DNA from: Clostridia bacterium
GTDB lineage: Bacteria > Bacillota > Clostridia > Oscillospirales > Acutalibacteraceae
DNA: 56,811 nucleotides
Direction of reading: 5' to 3'
NCBI GenBank assembly: GCA_017415515.1
Contig: JAFQGI010000023.1
Coordinates: 1 to 56,811 of the forward strand
Part shown: positions 32,746 to 41,267 of the stretch, piece after piece
Position numbering within the stretch: the stretch's first letter is position 1
How the letters are laid out: each line of letters opens with the position of its first letter
Made by a program: the position numbers and the translations under genes
The notes under the pieces: model-generated
What the model was told of the DNA's origin: nothing
What the model saw: only the letters and a program-made list of their open reading frames with translations
Databases searched by the model: none

Positions 32746-34182
32746 GTGGTTTTCAGTTCGGTGGAGTTTTTATTCATGCTGTTTCCGGGCACGCTGGCAC
32801 TGTATTTTCTGCTGTCCCGCCTGCCGGACAAAGCAAAACGTGTGCGGGATCCCCTGCTCAATTTCCTGCTGATTGCCGCCAGCCTGCTGTTTTATGCCTG
32901 GGGTGAGCCGGTGCTACTGATTCTCCTGCTGACATCGGTGGCCGCCAACTGGCTGTTTGGTCTGGGCATCGCCCACGGAAAAGGGCGCAAGCTCCTATTG
33001 ACGGCGGCGGTGGTGCTGAACATCGGGCTGTTGGGCGTGTTTAAGTATGCCGGCTTTGCCACCGACATTCTCAACAGCGTCACCGGTCTTTCTCTTCCGG
33101 TGCCGCAGATCGCTCTGCCCATCGGCATTTCCTTCTACACCTTCCAAGCGCTGTCCTACGTCATCGACGTATACCGCGACCCCGCGCTGGTGCAAAAGAA
33201 CGGGTTTCGCCTGCTGCTATATATCTGCTTCTTCCCCCAGCTGATCGCCGGTCCCATTGTGCGGTACGGCGACATCGCCGATCAACTGAAATCCCGTACC
33301 CTCACCCTCGATGGGGCGATGATCGGCTTTCGTCGGCTGTTTATCGGTCTGGGTAAGAAAATTCTGATTGCGGACGAGCTGGCGGTGCTGGCCAACGTCT
33401 GCTTTGCCCACAACGCAGAAAACCTGCCCATGGCCGGAGCGTGGCTGGGTGCCATCGCCTATCTGCTGCAAATCTATTTCGATTTCAGCGGTTACAGCGA
33501 TATGGCCATCGGCATGGGTCACATCTTCGGCTTCCGATTCCCCGAAAACTTCAACTATCCCTATGCCTCCCTGGGCATCAAGGATTTCTGGCGGCGGTGG
33601 CACATCACCCTGTCCACCTGGTTCCGGGAGTATCTGTATATCCCCCTGGGCGGCAACCGCAAGGGCAAGAGGCGGATGCTGCTCAATCAGCTCATCGTTT
33701 TCTTCTGCACCGGTCTGTGGCACGGTGCCAACCTGACCTTTGTGGTATGGGGACTGTATAACGGACTGTTCCTCATTTTGGAAAGCAACGATATCCTGCC
33801 TGTGCGGCGAGTAAAATCGGCGGTGGGCAAACTATTGGTGCGGGTGTACACGCTGTTGACGGTTACCATCGGTTTTGTCATCTTCCGCGCCGACAGCCTG
33901 ACGGTAGCCGTGCGCTATCTGGGGCGGATGTTCGCCTTTGATGGTGGCTGGTGGGGCGAGGTGCTCCCCTGCCTGACCCCCTATTTCTTCACCATCTTAG
34001 GGCTGGCCGTCATCGGTGCGGCTCCCCTCACCCCCGCCCTCAAACGGCTGTGTGACACCCGTCCCCGCCTGGACGGCGTGGCACAGCGGCTGTCGCTGGT
34101 GTGGGCGCTGATGATGCTGGCGCTGTGCGCCATGAGCTTAGCGGCCGGCACCTATTCGGCGTTTATCTATTTCCAATTCTGA
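32746..34182 (+). CDS. MBOAT-family O-acyltransferase (AlgI-like)
   Basis: Membrane channel that passes acyl groups, usually acetyl, across the membrane for O-acetylation of extracellular polymers. The 478-residue product has about 10-12 hydrophobic segments and the AlgI/PatA hallmarks: FSSVEFLFMLFPGTLALYFL at the start, YAWGEP, PIGISFYTFQALSYVIDVYR, FFPQLIAGPIVRY, FSGYSDMAIGMGHIFGF, FWRRWHITLSTWFREYLYIP and GLWHGANLTFVVWG with the catalytic His. The GTG at 32746 has AAGGAGG seven bases upstream. The gene after it encodes an AlgJ-like partner, which supports polysaccharide or wall O-acetylation. Confidence 0.94.
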   Translation: MVFSSVEFLFMLFPGTLALYFLLSRLPDKAKRVRDPLLNFLLIAASLLFYAWGEPVLLILLLTSVAANWLFGLGIAHGKGRKLLLTAAVVLNIGLLGVFKYAGFATDILNSVTGLSLPVPQIALPIGISFYTFQALSYVIDVYRDPALVQKNGFRLLLYICFFPQLIAGPIVRYGDIADQLKSRTLTLDGAMIGFRRLFIGLGKKILIADELAVLANVCFAHNAENLPMAGAWLGAIAYLLQIYFDFSGYSDMAIGMGHIFGFRFPENFNYPYASLGIKDFWRRWHITLSTWFREYLYIPLGGNRKGKRRMLLNQLIVFFCTGLWHGANLTFVVWGLYNGLFLILESNDILPVRRVKSAVGKLLVRVYTLLTVTIGFVIFRADSLTVAVRYLGRMFAFDGGWWGEVLPCLTPYFFTILGLAVIGAAPLTPALKRLCDTRPRLDGVAQRLSLVWALMMLALCAMSLAAGTYSAFIYFQF

Positions 34183-34301
34183 TCGACATCCTCGATAGAA
34201 AAATAAGGGCGGTGAGGATCCGCCCACTTTCCCCTCAAGGGGAAGGCTATCTCTATTTTTGTTTTATACGGTATCTCAACCGGAAAGGAGGGTTTGCCTC
34301 G

Positions 34302-35654
34302 ATGAAAAAGTGGGAAAAGATTGCCTTTGCGGCGATTTCGTCAGCGTTGTTGCTCATCCCCGTATACACCATGCCGTTTATGGGGCAATCCTCCTCGGCA
34401 GACAACACGGAAAAGCGGGAATTGGCGCAAAAACCCGCCCTGTTGGAAGAGGGTCAGTTCAACACGGAATTCTTTGAGGGGATGGGCGACTATCTGGCCG
34501 ACCATTTCACCCTCCGCGCGCAACTGGTGGCCGCCCAAAGCGGGCTGAAAGGGCTGTTCGGCGTATCCTCCTCCGAGGACGTGGTGATGGGCAAGGACGG
34601 CTGGCTGTATTTCGACAAGACCATGCCGGACTATATGGGGGAAACCTCCCTCAGCGAAATCCAAGCCCTTCGCTTGCAACGGGTGGGCACCCTGATGGAA
34701 GAATACGTAGAGAGTCACGGCGCCACCTTTGTGCTGACCATCGTCCCGAATAAGGCCACCATCTATCCCGAATACGTGCCCTACTACTATCCCGCGACCA
34801 CCTCCCCCACCCCGTTACACACCCTAAATAACGTGCTCAAAGACGAGAATTGGTACGTGGATATAACGGCGGCGCTCACCGCCGAAAAGGGCACCCAACT
34901 CTATCACAAGCGGGACTCCCACTGGAACAATTTAGGCGCACGCGTCGGCTATGACGCGCTAATGACCGACGTGGGCGGCAAGACAGGCGCCTATGCCGAC
35001 ACCCCCTACACCATCGAAAAGGTGTGGGACGGCGATCTGGACAAACTGTTGGGCAGCTCCCACAAGGATGAACAAGCCGTGTGGCAGACGGAATTCACCT
35101 ATGAGTACACCTCCCGCTTCCGCGGCGAAGAGGACGTGCTGATCACCACCGCCTGCGCCGACGGCGAGGGACATCTGGTGATGTTCCGCGACTCCTTTGC
35201 CAACGCCCTGCTCCCCCTGCTGGCGGAGCAATACGCCACCGCCACCTTCTCCCGCGCCCTGCCCTTTGCCTTGGATTTGACCGAAACCGAGGAGGCAGAC
35301 GTGGTGATGGTGGAGATCGTGGAGCGCAACCTCACCAATCTGCTGGCCTACGCCCCAAAAATGGCGGCCCCTGTGCGGCGGATGCCCACCGCCACCGACC
35401 ATGGCAACTATGTAACGGCCAAAGCAGAAAAGAAAGGCAATTATATCCAGGTGAGCGGTTTCACCGACGGGATAGCCGACCGCATCTATCTGGCGGTGGA
35501 CGGCGTAGCCTACGAGGCCTTCCCCATCGCCGAGGGTGACCCCGCCGCCGACAACGGCTTCACCGCCTATCTGCCTGCGGAACACGCAGGAAAGACCATC
35601 ACACTGCTGTGCGAACAAGACGGCGTGTGGACGACACAAGGTACCATTCAGTAA
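34302..35654 (+). CDS. AlgJ/AlgX-like (DHHW family) acetyltransferase partner
   Basis: Extracytoplasmic SGNH-like protein that receives the acetyl group from the MBOAT protein and places it on a glycan. The 450-residue product has one N-terminal membrane anchor (about residues 8-25, AAISSALLLIPVYTMPF), then ENREL-like KRELAQKPAL, a DH-type FNTEFFEGMGDYLADHFTLR segment, GKDGWLYF, YHKRDSHWNNLGA with the catalytic Asp-x-x-His/Trp pattern, and MFRDSFANALLPLLAE with the Ser. The ATG at 34302 has AAGGAGGG upstream. The 119-bp gap after the MBOAT gene holds small GC-rich hairpins (GGCGGTGAGGATCCGCC). A lipoprotein gene follows 13 bp later. Confidence 0.88.
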   Translation: MKKWEKIAFAAISSALLLIPVYTMPFMGQSSSADNTEKRELAQKPALLEEGQFNTEFFEGMGDYLADHFTLRAQLVAAQSGLKGLFGVSSSEDVVMGKDGWLYFDKTMPDYMGETSLSEIQALRLQRVGTLMEEYVESHGATFVLTIVPNKATIYPEYVPYYYPATTSPTPLHTLNNVLKDENWYVDITAALTAEKGTQLYHKRDSHWNNLGARVGYDALMTDVGGKTGAYADTPYTIEKVWDGDLDKLLGSSHKDEQAVWQTEFTYEYTSRFRGEEDVLITTACADGEGHLVMFRDSFANALLPLLAEQYATATFSRALPFALDLTETEEADVVMVEIVERNLTNLLAYAPKMAAPVRRMPTATDHGNYVTAKAEKKGNYIQVSGFTDGIADRIYLAVDGVAYEAFPIAEGDPAADNGFTAYLPAEHAGKTITLLCEQDGVWTTQGTIQ

Positions 35655-35667
35655 GGAGGACATGGAT

Positions 35668-36162
35668 ATGAAACGCATTTTGGCTTTGACGATTGCCGCG
35701 ATGCTGCTGTTGGGCGGTTGCGGCGTCAAGGAAAACAACGACAGCAAAAAGCCCGCCGACCACACGGAGAAAGGCATCCAAATCGGCGGCGTCACCCTAA
35801 CTATCGGCGGCGTGCTCACCGACGAGAAAAAAGAAGCATTGGGCGAGCCGATCAGCACCTCCGAAGCGCCCAGCTGCCTTTACGAGGGCTTTGACATCGT
35901 ATACGAATACGAAGGCTTCACCCTGCAAACCAACCAGCAGAGCGAGGACGAGATCGTGTGCATCCTCACCGTCGAAACGGAGAAATACCCCACCGCCCAA
36001 GGCGTTAAGGTAGGCGATACCGCCGAAGCGGTGAAAGAAGCCTACGGCGAGGCTGAGGAGGACACCAAGTATTATCTGACCTACACCGTGGACAACACCG
36101 CCATCACCTTTTCGCTGAGTGGCGGTAAGGTTTCCGCCATCGAATACGCCGTCCCCTCTTAA
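35668..36162 (+). CDS. Small lipoprotein, function unknown
   Basis: A 164-residue product with a lipoprotein signal: MKRILALTIAAMLLLGGCG, where Cys18 would be lipidated. The mature part is hydrophilic and shows two internal strand-rich blocks (GIQIGGVTLTIGGVLTDEKKEALGEP and VKVGDTAEAVKEAYGEAEEDTKYYL, each in family-like 'G-x-T-x-x-V-x-x-x-x-G' spacing) reminiscent of SmpA/BLIP-like or DUF-type beta lipoproteins, but no firm family. The ATG at 35668 is eight bases from AAGGAGG; an ATG two codons earlier is too close. Third gene of the MBOAT operon, so it may assist the O-acetylation pair (inference). Confidence 0.75.
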   Translation: MKRILALTIAAMLLLGGCGVKENNDSKKPADHTEKGIQIGGVTLTIGGVLTDEKKEALGEPISTSEAPSCLYEGFDIVYEYEGFTLQTNQQSEDEIVCILTVETEKYPTAQGVKVGDTAEAVKEAYGEAEEDTKYYLTYTVDNTAITFSLSGGKVSAIEYAVPS

Positions 36163-36170
36163 ATCACACC

Positions 36171-36206
36171 AAAGCCGCCGAGAGCATAGACTCTCGGCGG
36201 CTTTTT
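36171..36206 (+). terminator. Intrinsic terminator of the MBOAT operon
   Basis: AAAGCCGCCGAGAG - cataga - CTCTCGGCGGCTTTTT, nine bases after the lipoprotein stop. Confidence 0.93.
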
Positions 36207-36209
36207 GCA

Positions 36210-36238
36210 TTGCATTTCGGCGGGGGCTATGCTATAAT
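36210..36238 (+). promoter_or_regulatory. Sigma-A promoter of the alkaline phosphatase gene
   Basis: TTGCAT (36210..36215) and TATAAT (36233..36238) are 17 bp apart, immediately after the preceding terminator. No PHO-box repeat was recognised. Confidence 0.78.
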
Positions 36239-36276
36239 CGACACAAAGGGACCGTTTTTGAGAAAGGATGATGCTA

Positions 36277-37905
36277 ATGAAACGCATATTGGCTTTGTTT
36301 ATGGCCTTGGTGATGCTGCTGGGTGTCACCGCCTGCGGCAAGGACGGCAAATCGGAGAAAACGCCGCAGACCACCACGGCAACGGCGATCTCCACCACCG
36401 CCTCCACAACAGGCACCACCGCCACCGAAAGCACCGACGGCACCACCGAGGGCTCTTCCTCGGCTACCGAGACCAGCCTTGCCACCACCACAAGCTCTCA
36501 CTCCACCGTCACCGTGACCGTTCCCTCCTCCTCCGCCACAAAGGCACCCACCACCACCGCCCCCACCAAGCCGGCGGTGAAGGCCAAGCTCAACGGCGTC
36601 AGCCTGTCGGAATACACCATCGTCATTGACGACGAGGCGCTGGACTATGCCGACCGCGCGGCCACCTATATCCGCACCGAAATCTTTGCCCGCACCGGCG
36701 CCTATCTGGACATCGTCACCGACGACACCACCCCCACCAAGCACGAAATCGTGGTGGGCGAAACCAACCGTTCCATCTCCAAGGCGCTCAACGCCAAAAC
36801 CGAGGGCTTGGAATTCTCTTTGATGGCGAAGGACGGCCACGTGGCCATGGAGGGCGACTATTTCATCATCGCGGCCGCCGCCTATTATTTCGTTGCCACC
36901 TACATCGGCGGCACAACCTCCAACACCGCCGTGCCCACCAAAGCGACGGTGTGTGAGCCCATCCAAGAGAAGCCGGATAACTTCATCTTCCTCATCGGTG
37001 ACGGCATGGGGGTCAACCACACCCTGCTGCCCAACGAATACAACCACAACCGCTTTGACAGCGATGCGGTGGACGCCAACGACTTCACCGACGGCGAAAA
37101 CTTCTTCTACGGCTATCTGTTCCCCAACCAGGGTACGGCCCGCACGCACAACGTGTACGGCCAAGTCACCGACTCTGCCGCCTCCGCCACCGCCCTGGCC
37201 ACCGGCTATAAAACATCCAACGGACGCATTGGCAAGGATAAGGATACCAACGACCTGAAATCCCTCACCGAGCTGGCGGGAGATTTGGGCATGAACACCG
37301 CCATTATGTCCACCGAGGGGCGCAAAGGCGCCACCCCCGGCGGCTTCTCCGCCCACGCGGATATGCGAGACATGTACGACGATATTGTGGCCGACCAGGA
37401 TGCGATGACCAAAAAATACGGCACCATCGTCGACTGCAACTACGACTATTATACCGGCATGAGCATCACCTTCTACCTCGAAAAGGCCATCAACAATACG
37501 CTGAACCAGATAAACCAAGGTGACAAGGGTTTCTTTATGATGTATGAGGAGGCCTTCATCGACAAACACAGCCACAATCGGGAAAAAGAAAAGGCCACCT
37601 GGGCAGTATTCCGATTCAATCAGGCCATCGCCTTGTTTATGGAATTTGCTTTCTACCACCCCAACACCTTCATCCTCATCACCGCCGACCACGAGACCGG
37701 CAGTCTGACCGATATGGGCGGCGTCCTCACCTATGGTACCGGCGATCACTCCGACCGTGTGGTGCCGGTGTTCGCCTACGGTATGGGAACAGAGGTGTTC
37801 GACGGTCAGGAGATCGAGAACGTGCAGATTCCCAAGACCATCGCCAAGATGTGGGGACAAACGCTGGCAGAGGACACCGACGAGCAATATCCGCCCCTGA
37901 ATTAA
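36277..37905 (+). CDS. Alkaline phosphatase lipoprotein with N-terminal extra domain
   Basis: Secreted metal-dependent phosphomonoesterase. The 542-residue product has a lipoprotein signal (LVMLLGVTACGK), a Thr/Ser-rich linker (about residues 28-100), a separate domain (about 105-210; EYTIVIDDEALDYADRAATY, HEIVVGETNRS) resembling the N-terminal domain found before some glycoside hydrolases, and then a PhoA-type catalytic domain. Metal ligands and nucleophile look intact: LIGDGMG, TDSAASATALATG (Ser nucleophile), EEAFIDKHSHN, ITADHETG and GDHSDRVVPVFAYG. The ATG at 36277 is preceded by AAAGGATG. Monocistronic, ended by a bidirectional terminator. Phosphatase identity is firm; the role of the extra domain is a guess (cell-surface carbohydrate binding). 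Confidence 0.92.
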   Translation: MKRILALFMALVMLLGVTACGKDGKSEKTPQTTTATAISTTASTTGTTATESTDGTTEGSSSATETSLATTTSSHSTVTVTVPSSSATKAPTTTAPTKPAVKAKLNGVSLSEYTIVIDDEALDYADRAATYIRTEIFARTGAYLDIVTDDTTPTKHEIVVGETNRSISKALNAKTEGLEFSLMAKDGHVAMEGDYFIIAAAAYYFVATYIGGTTSNTAVPTKATVCEPIQEKPDNFIFLIGDGMGVNHTLLPNEYNHNRFDSDAVDANDFTDGENFFYGYLFPNQGTARTHNVYGQVTDSAASATALATGYKTSNGRIGKDKDTNDLKSLTELAGDLGMNTAIMSTEGRKGATPGGFSAHADMRDMYDDIVADQDAMTKKYGTIVDCNYDYYTGMSITFYLEKAINNTLNQINQGDKGFFMMYEEAFIDKHSHNREKEKATWAVFRFNQAIALFMEFAFYHPNTFILITADHETGSLTDMGGVLTYGTGDHSDRVVPVFAYGMGTEVFDGQEIENVQIPKTIAKMWGQTLAEDTDEQYPPLN

Positions 37906-37911
37906 GAGCAT

Positions 37912-37948
37912 AAAAAAGGTCGCATCCTGACGGATGCGACCTTTTTTT
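37912..37948. terminator. Bidirectional intrinsic terminator
   Basis: AAAAAAGGTCGCATC - ctgac - GGATGCGACCTTTTTTT, between the phosphatase (plus) and the Nudix gene (minus, stop 37947). Confidence 0.93.
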
Positions 37949-38327
37949 ACATAGCCATTATGGGTTTAAGAATGTCCGCGTCGGCAGGGCAAAAGGCAAA
38001 CTGCGGAATTTCGGAAGGGGTGATCCACCGCAGGTCATTGTGCTCCAGCATCTGCGGCTCTCCCTCGGCGATGGTGGCGTGAAACAGGGTCAGGTGCACG
38101 TGTATGTCGGGGTACTGATGGGTGGCCTCCATAAACGGCTCCCCCACCGCCACGGTGATCGCCAGCTCCTCCCGACATTCCCGCACGAGCGCCTCCGGCA
38201 AGGCCTCGCCGGGCTCCACCTTGCCCCCCACAAACTCCCACAGCAGGGCGTTGCCCTTATGGGCGGGGCGCTGGCAGATGAGAAATTTCTCTCCGCGCCA
38301 AATCAGCGCGGCAACCACTTCGGTCAT
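37947..38327 (-). CDS. MutT-type Nudix hydrolase (8-oxo-dGTP diphosphatase-like)
   Basis: Hydrolyses damaged nucleotides such as 8-oxo-dGTP. The 126-residue product, the usual size for MutT, starts MTEVVAALIWRGEKFLICQRP and contains WEFVGGKVEPGE followed by ALVRECREELAI, the Nudix box (G-x5-E-x7-R-E-x-x-E-E). GGKVEPGE with the downstream WITPSEIPQFAFCPAD matches the MutT rather than the ADP-ribose branch. A GGAGGATGC site precedes the ATG. Stands alone between terminator and a very small membrane gene. Confidence 0.92.
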   Translation of the reverse strand: MTEVVAALIWRGEKFLICQRPAHKGNALLWEFVGGKVEPGEALPEALVRECREELAITVAVGEPFMEATHQYPDIHVHLTLFHATIAEGEPQMLEHNDLRWITPSEIPQFAFCPADADILKPIMAM

Positions 38328-38392
38328 AATGCATCCTCCGTTTTGCGTAGCTTTTCCCCATTATACCACCGATCCGATCGGGAGGCAATGCG

Positions 38393-38542
38393 TTATTTGC
38401 TGTTTTTTATCAGTGCAAAAAGGATGCCAATGGGGAGATACAGCAAAGCCGCCACGCCGCCGAGAAACCGGCGGCGTTGTTCTTTGCCCTTGGCCAAACA
38501 CAAACCAATGCCCAGAAAAACCAAAAACAGCCAAAAACCCAT
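38393..38542 (-). CDS. Very small membrane protein (49 aa)
   Basis: A 49-residue product starting at ATG 38542 with AAAGGGAG eight bases upstream. It has two hydrophobic stretches (GFWLFLVFLGIGLCLA, about 2-17; GGVAALLYLPIGILFALI, about 28-45) joined by a basic loop KGKEQRRRF, a clear helical hairpin. Codon use matches the neighbourhood. No family recognised. The frame is open upstream to 38638 but that part has no such pattern. It lies in a gap between the Nudix and AEC genes. Confidence 0.55.
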   Translation of the reverse strand: MGFWLFLVFLGIGLCLAKGKEQRRRFLGGVAALLYLPIGILFALIKNSK

Positions 38543-38610
38543 ACCACAACTCCCTTTCGCTTCGTTGTGAGTACAGTATAGCAGGAACATTGGGCTATAA
38601 AAAGGACAGT

Positions 38611-38648
38611 AAAACCAAATCTCCCCGACTTTTTTCAAAATCGGGGAG
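38611..38648 (-). terminator. Intrinsic terminator of the AEC transporter gene
   Basis: On the minus strand CTCCCCGA - ttttgaaaaaag - TCGGGGAG followed by ATTTGGTTTT, six bases after the stop at 38655. The loop is long and the T-run is interrupted. Confidence 0.7.
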
Positions 38649-38654
38649 GAAACA

Positions 38655-39587
38655 TCACAGCAAGCGGTCGCAAAGATTGGTCAGCGCCACCATCAGAGGT
38701 AAGGTGACGATGGATAGGAGAGTGCTGAGAGAAACCAGATTCACCGACAGGCGAGGATTGCGGTCAAAGCGGGTGGCAAACATGGTGCAGGCGGTAGCCA
38801 CCGGGGTGGCGATGCAGATCATCAGGGAGGTGAGCAGGTCGCCCCGCACACCGCACAGCAACAGGACCCCCAACGCCACCAGCGGCGCCGCCACCAGCCG
38901 CAGAGCCATACACAGCCAGCCGCGCCCATCTTTGAGGGCGGCGACCAGGTTGGTCTGCGCCAGATAATAGCCCACGATGAGCATGGGGACAGGAGTGTTG
39001 AGGGCCGCCAGATGGCCGATGCCGTCGGCGATCAACGCAGGCACGGGGATGGGGAGCACAAACAGGAGCAGACCCACCACCACGCCGATGACACCGGGGT
39101 TGAGCAAGATCTTTTTTGCCGACAGGTGGCGCTCGCCGCTCATTTCGGCAAGGCCGTAGGTCCAGAGGAACACGTTGAACACGATGACGTAAGCGGCGCA
39201 ATAGAACACCCCCACGTCACCGAGAATGGCCTGTTGGAGGGGGATCGCCATATAGCCGGCGTTGGAAAAGACAGTGGCAGAGCGAAACACCCTGCGGCGA
39301 TTCTCGTCGCTGTCGCGGAACACTACCTTTGCCAGCAGAATCAGCACGGCGTGGGTGAAAGCCGCCACCGCCACCACCGTGAGAAACCCCCACAGCATGG
39401 CAGGATCAAACGCGCGGATGCAGGATTTGACGATGACGCAGGGGGTGGCAATATACAGCACCAGATTAGCCAGCGCTTTCACCGCCCCATCGGACAAGAG
39501 TTTGGTTTTGGCGCAGACCACACCCACCCCCATCAACAAAAAGAGAGTCAGCACGTTGACCGCCACCGTGAGAAAATCTTGCAGCAT
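38655..39587 (-). CDS. AEC-family (auxin efflux carrier-like) transporter
   Basis: Membrane carrier; bacterial members export or import small carboxylates such as malate. The 310-residue product has ten predicted helices in two five-helix halves, and shows LFLLMGVGVVCAKTKLLSDGAVKALANLVLYIATPCVIV, the conserved start with the N/P pair, then FSNAGYMAIPL with the functionally important NxGxxxxPL, and the second-half ATPVATACTMFATRF. AAGGAG precedes the ATG. Monocistronic. The substrate cannot be deduced from sequence. Confidence 0.92.
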   Translation of the reverse strand: MLQDFLTVAVNVLTLFLLMGVGVVCAKTKLLSDGAVKALANLVLYIATPCVIVKSCIRAFDPAMLWGFLTVVAVAAFTHAVLILLAKVVFRDSDENRRRVFRSATVFSNAGYMAIPLQQAILGDVGVFYCAAYVIVFNVFLWTYGLAEMSGERHLSAKKILLNPGVIGVVVGLLLFVLPIPVPALIADGIGHLAALNTPVPMLIVGYYLAQTNLVAALKDGRGWLCMALRLVAAPLVALGVLLLCGVRGDLLTSLMICIATPVATACTMFATRFDRNPRLSVNLVSLSTLLSIVTLPLMVALTNLCDRLL

Positions 39588-39697
39588 AACAAAACTCCTT
39601 CGTATATCGAGTTTTCTCTATCATACCACATTTTACCGCTTTTCAACACCCAAAAACAGAAAAAACGGAAAAATTTTAGCCTTTTAACGAATTAATA

Positions 39698-39727
39698 CTT
39701 TACAACAGTAAAGTTTTGGTGTATAAT
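39698..39727 (+). promoter_or_regulatory. Promoter of the amino-acid ABC operon with overlapping inverted repeat
   Basis: TTTACA (39699..39704) and TATAAT (39722..39727) are exactly 17 bp apart. The inverted repeat CTTTAC - AACA - GTAAAG (39698..39713) covers the -35 box and looks like a repressor site. The start codon is 48 bp downstream. Confidence 0.75.
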
Positions 39728-39774
39728 AGCCTCACTCAAAGGGGCAATCCCCCGAAAAAAAGGAGGAAATCATT

Positions 39775-40572
39775 ATGAAAGCTGTTAGAAAAGTGTTGTG
39801 CGTCGTTCTGGTGCTGCTGATGGCAGTCGCCTGCTTCACCGGATGCAAAAAGGAGAACAAGTCCGACAAGGAATACGTCCAGGAAAAGGGCGTGCTGGTG
39901 GTGGGCATCACCGATTTCGCCCCCATGGACTATCAGGATGAGGACGGCAACTGGATCGGCTTTGACGCCGATTTGGCAAAGGCTTTTGCCAAAAAGCTGG
40001 GTGTGAAGGTGGAGTTCCAGCTCATCGACTGGGACAACAAGGCTTTCGAGCTGGAGGGCAAGGCCATCGACGTGGTGTGGAACGGCATGACCATCACCGA
40101 CAAGGTGAAGGCCGCCATGGACTGCTCCAACCCCTACTGCAACAACCAGCAGATGGTAATCGTCAAAAAGAGCGTAGCAGACCAATACACCACCAAAGAC
40201 AGCGTCAAGGGACTGAAATTTGCCGTTGAGGAAGGCTCTGCCGGTCAAGAGCAGGTGGAGGCGCTGGGCGCCGAATTCACCCCCGTGGCCGACCAGACCG
40301 CCGCCCTGCTGGAGGTGAAGGCGGGTACCGCCGACGCCGCCGTAATCGATAGCTTGATGGCCGCCGCCACCGTGGGCGAGGGCACCGACTATGCTGATCT
40401 GATGTACACCGTTGGCCTCAACGACGAGCAATACGGCGTGGGCTTCCGCAAGGGCTCCGATCTGGTGGACGAGCTCAACGCTTTCTTTAAGGAATACTAC
40501 GAGAGCGGCGAGATGTTGAAACTGGCCAAGAAATATAAAATCGTCGAGTCCGCCATCATCGAGCAAAAATAA
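39775..40572 (+). CDS. Polar amino-acid ABC transporter substrate-binding lipoprotein
   Basis: Family 3 solute-binding protein. The 265-residue product has a lipoprotein signal (VLVLLMAVACFTGCKK, Cys about 23), then GVLVVGITDFAPMDYQDEDGNWIGFDADLAKAFAK (broken as GITDFAPMDYQDEDG, WIGFDADLAKAFA), the family signature, and IDVVWNGMTITD. The GF-D-x-D/E-L pattern and the N-G-M-T-I-T segment fit binding of glutamine, histidine, arginine or related amino acids. AAAAAAAGGAGG precedes the ATG. First gene of a three-gene importer operon (binding protein, permease, ATPase). Confidence 0.93.
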   Translation: MKAVRKVLCVVLVLLMAVACFTGCKKENKSDKEYVQEKGVLVVGITDFAPMDYQDEDGNWIGFDADLAKAFAKKLGVKVEFQLIDWDNKAFELEGKAIDVVWNGMTITDKVKAAMDCSNPYCNNQQMVIVKKSVADQYTTKDSVKGLKFAVEEGSAGQEQVEALGAEFTPVADQTAALLEVKAGTADAAVIDSLMAAATVGEGTDYADLMYTVGLNDEQYGVGFRKGSDLVDELNAFFKEYYESGEMLKLAKKYKIVESAIIEQK

Positions 40573-40593
40573 ATCAACTAAGGGATTTTCGCT

Positions 40594-41262
40594 ATGTTTA
40601 TGACCGTTATCCGATCCCTCAACGAGGGATTTTTGGAAACACTCAAATTATTCGCCGTCACCCTGCTGGGCGCCCTGCCGTTGGGTCTGGTGATCTCCTT
40701 CGGCTCCATGTCCCGCTTCACCCCCCTGCGGTGGTTCACCCGCACGGTGGTGTGGGTGGTGCGTGGCACCCCGCTGATGCTCCAACTCATCATTTTGTTT
40801 TACGTGCCCGGCTTCGTGCTGGACAGTAACCCCTGGGCTATCGAAAACGGACGCTTTTGGGCGGCGGCGGTGGCCTTCATCCTCAACTATGCCTGCTACT
40901 TCTCCGAGATCTACCGCGGCGGCATCCAAGGCGTGCCGGTGGGTCAGCAGGAGGCCGGTCAGGTGTTGGGTATGACCAAACGGCAGATCTTTTTCAAGGT
41001 CACCCTGTTGCAGATGATCAAGCGCATCGTGCCCCCCATGTCCAACGAGGTCATTACGTTGGTCAAGGATACCGCCATCGCCCGCATCATCGCGTGGCAA
41101 GAGCTGATCTATGCCGGTTATGCCTTTTTGAAGGGCTCCCACGGCTATGCGGGATTGATGTGGCCGCTGTTTTTCACCGGCCTGTACTATCTGGCGTTCA
41201 GCGGCGTCCTCACCCTGTTCTTCGGGTGGCTGGAAAAGAAAATGAGTTATTTTAGGAGTTAA
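40594..41262 (+). CDS. Polar amino-acid ABC transporter permease
   Basis: Membrane subunit of the HisM/GlnP type. The 222-residue product has five hydrophobic segments and family blocks: GFLETLKLFAVTLLGALPLGLVI, VVWVVRGTPLMLQLIILFYV with the R-G-T-P motif, and the EAA coupling loop YRGGIQGVPVGQQEAGQVLGM followed by PPMSNEVITLVKDTA. A weak AAGGG lies nine bases before the ATG. It sits between the binding protein and the ATPase gene; the ATPase starts 5 bp after its stop. Confidence 0.94.
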   Translation: MFMTVIRSLNEGFLETLKLFAVTLLGALPLGLVISFGSMSRFTPLRWFTRTVVWVVRGTPLMLQLIILFYVPGFVLDSNPWAIENGRFWAAAVAFILNYACYFSEIYRGGIQGVPVGQQEAGQVLGMTKRQIFFKVTLLQMIKRIVPPMSNEVITLVKDTAIARIIAWQELIYAGYAFLKGSHGYAGLMWPLFFTGLYYLAFSGVLTLFFGWLEKKMSYFRS

Positions 41263-41267
41263 CGGCT

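Noticed and set aside
36274-37911. 545-codon minus-strand open frame
   Set aside because: Exact shadow of the alkaline phosphatase gene; translation is Gly/Val-rich without motifs.
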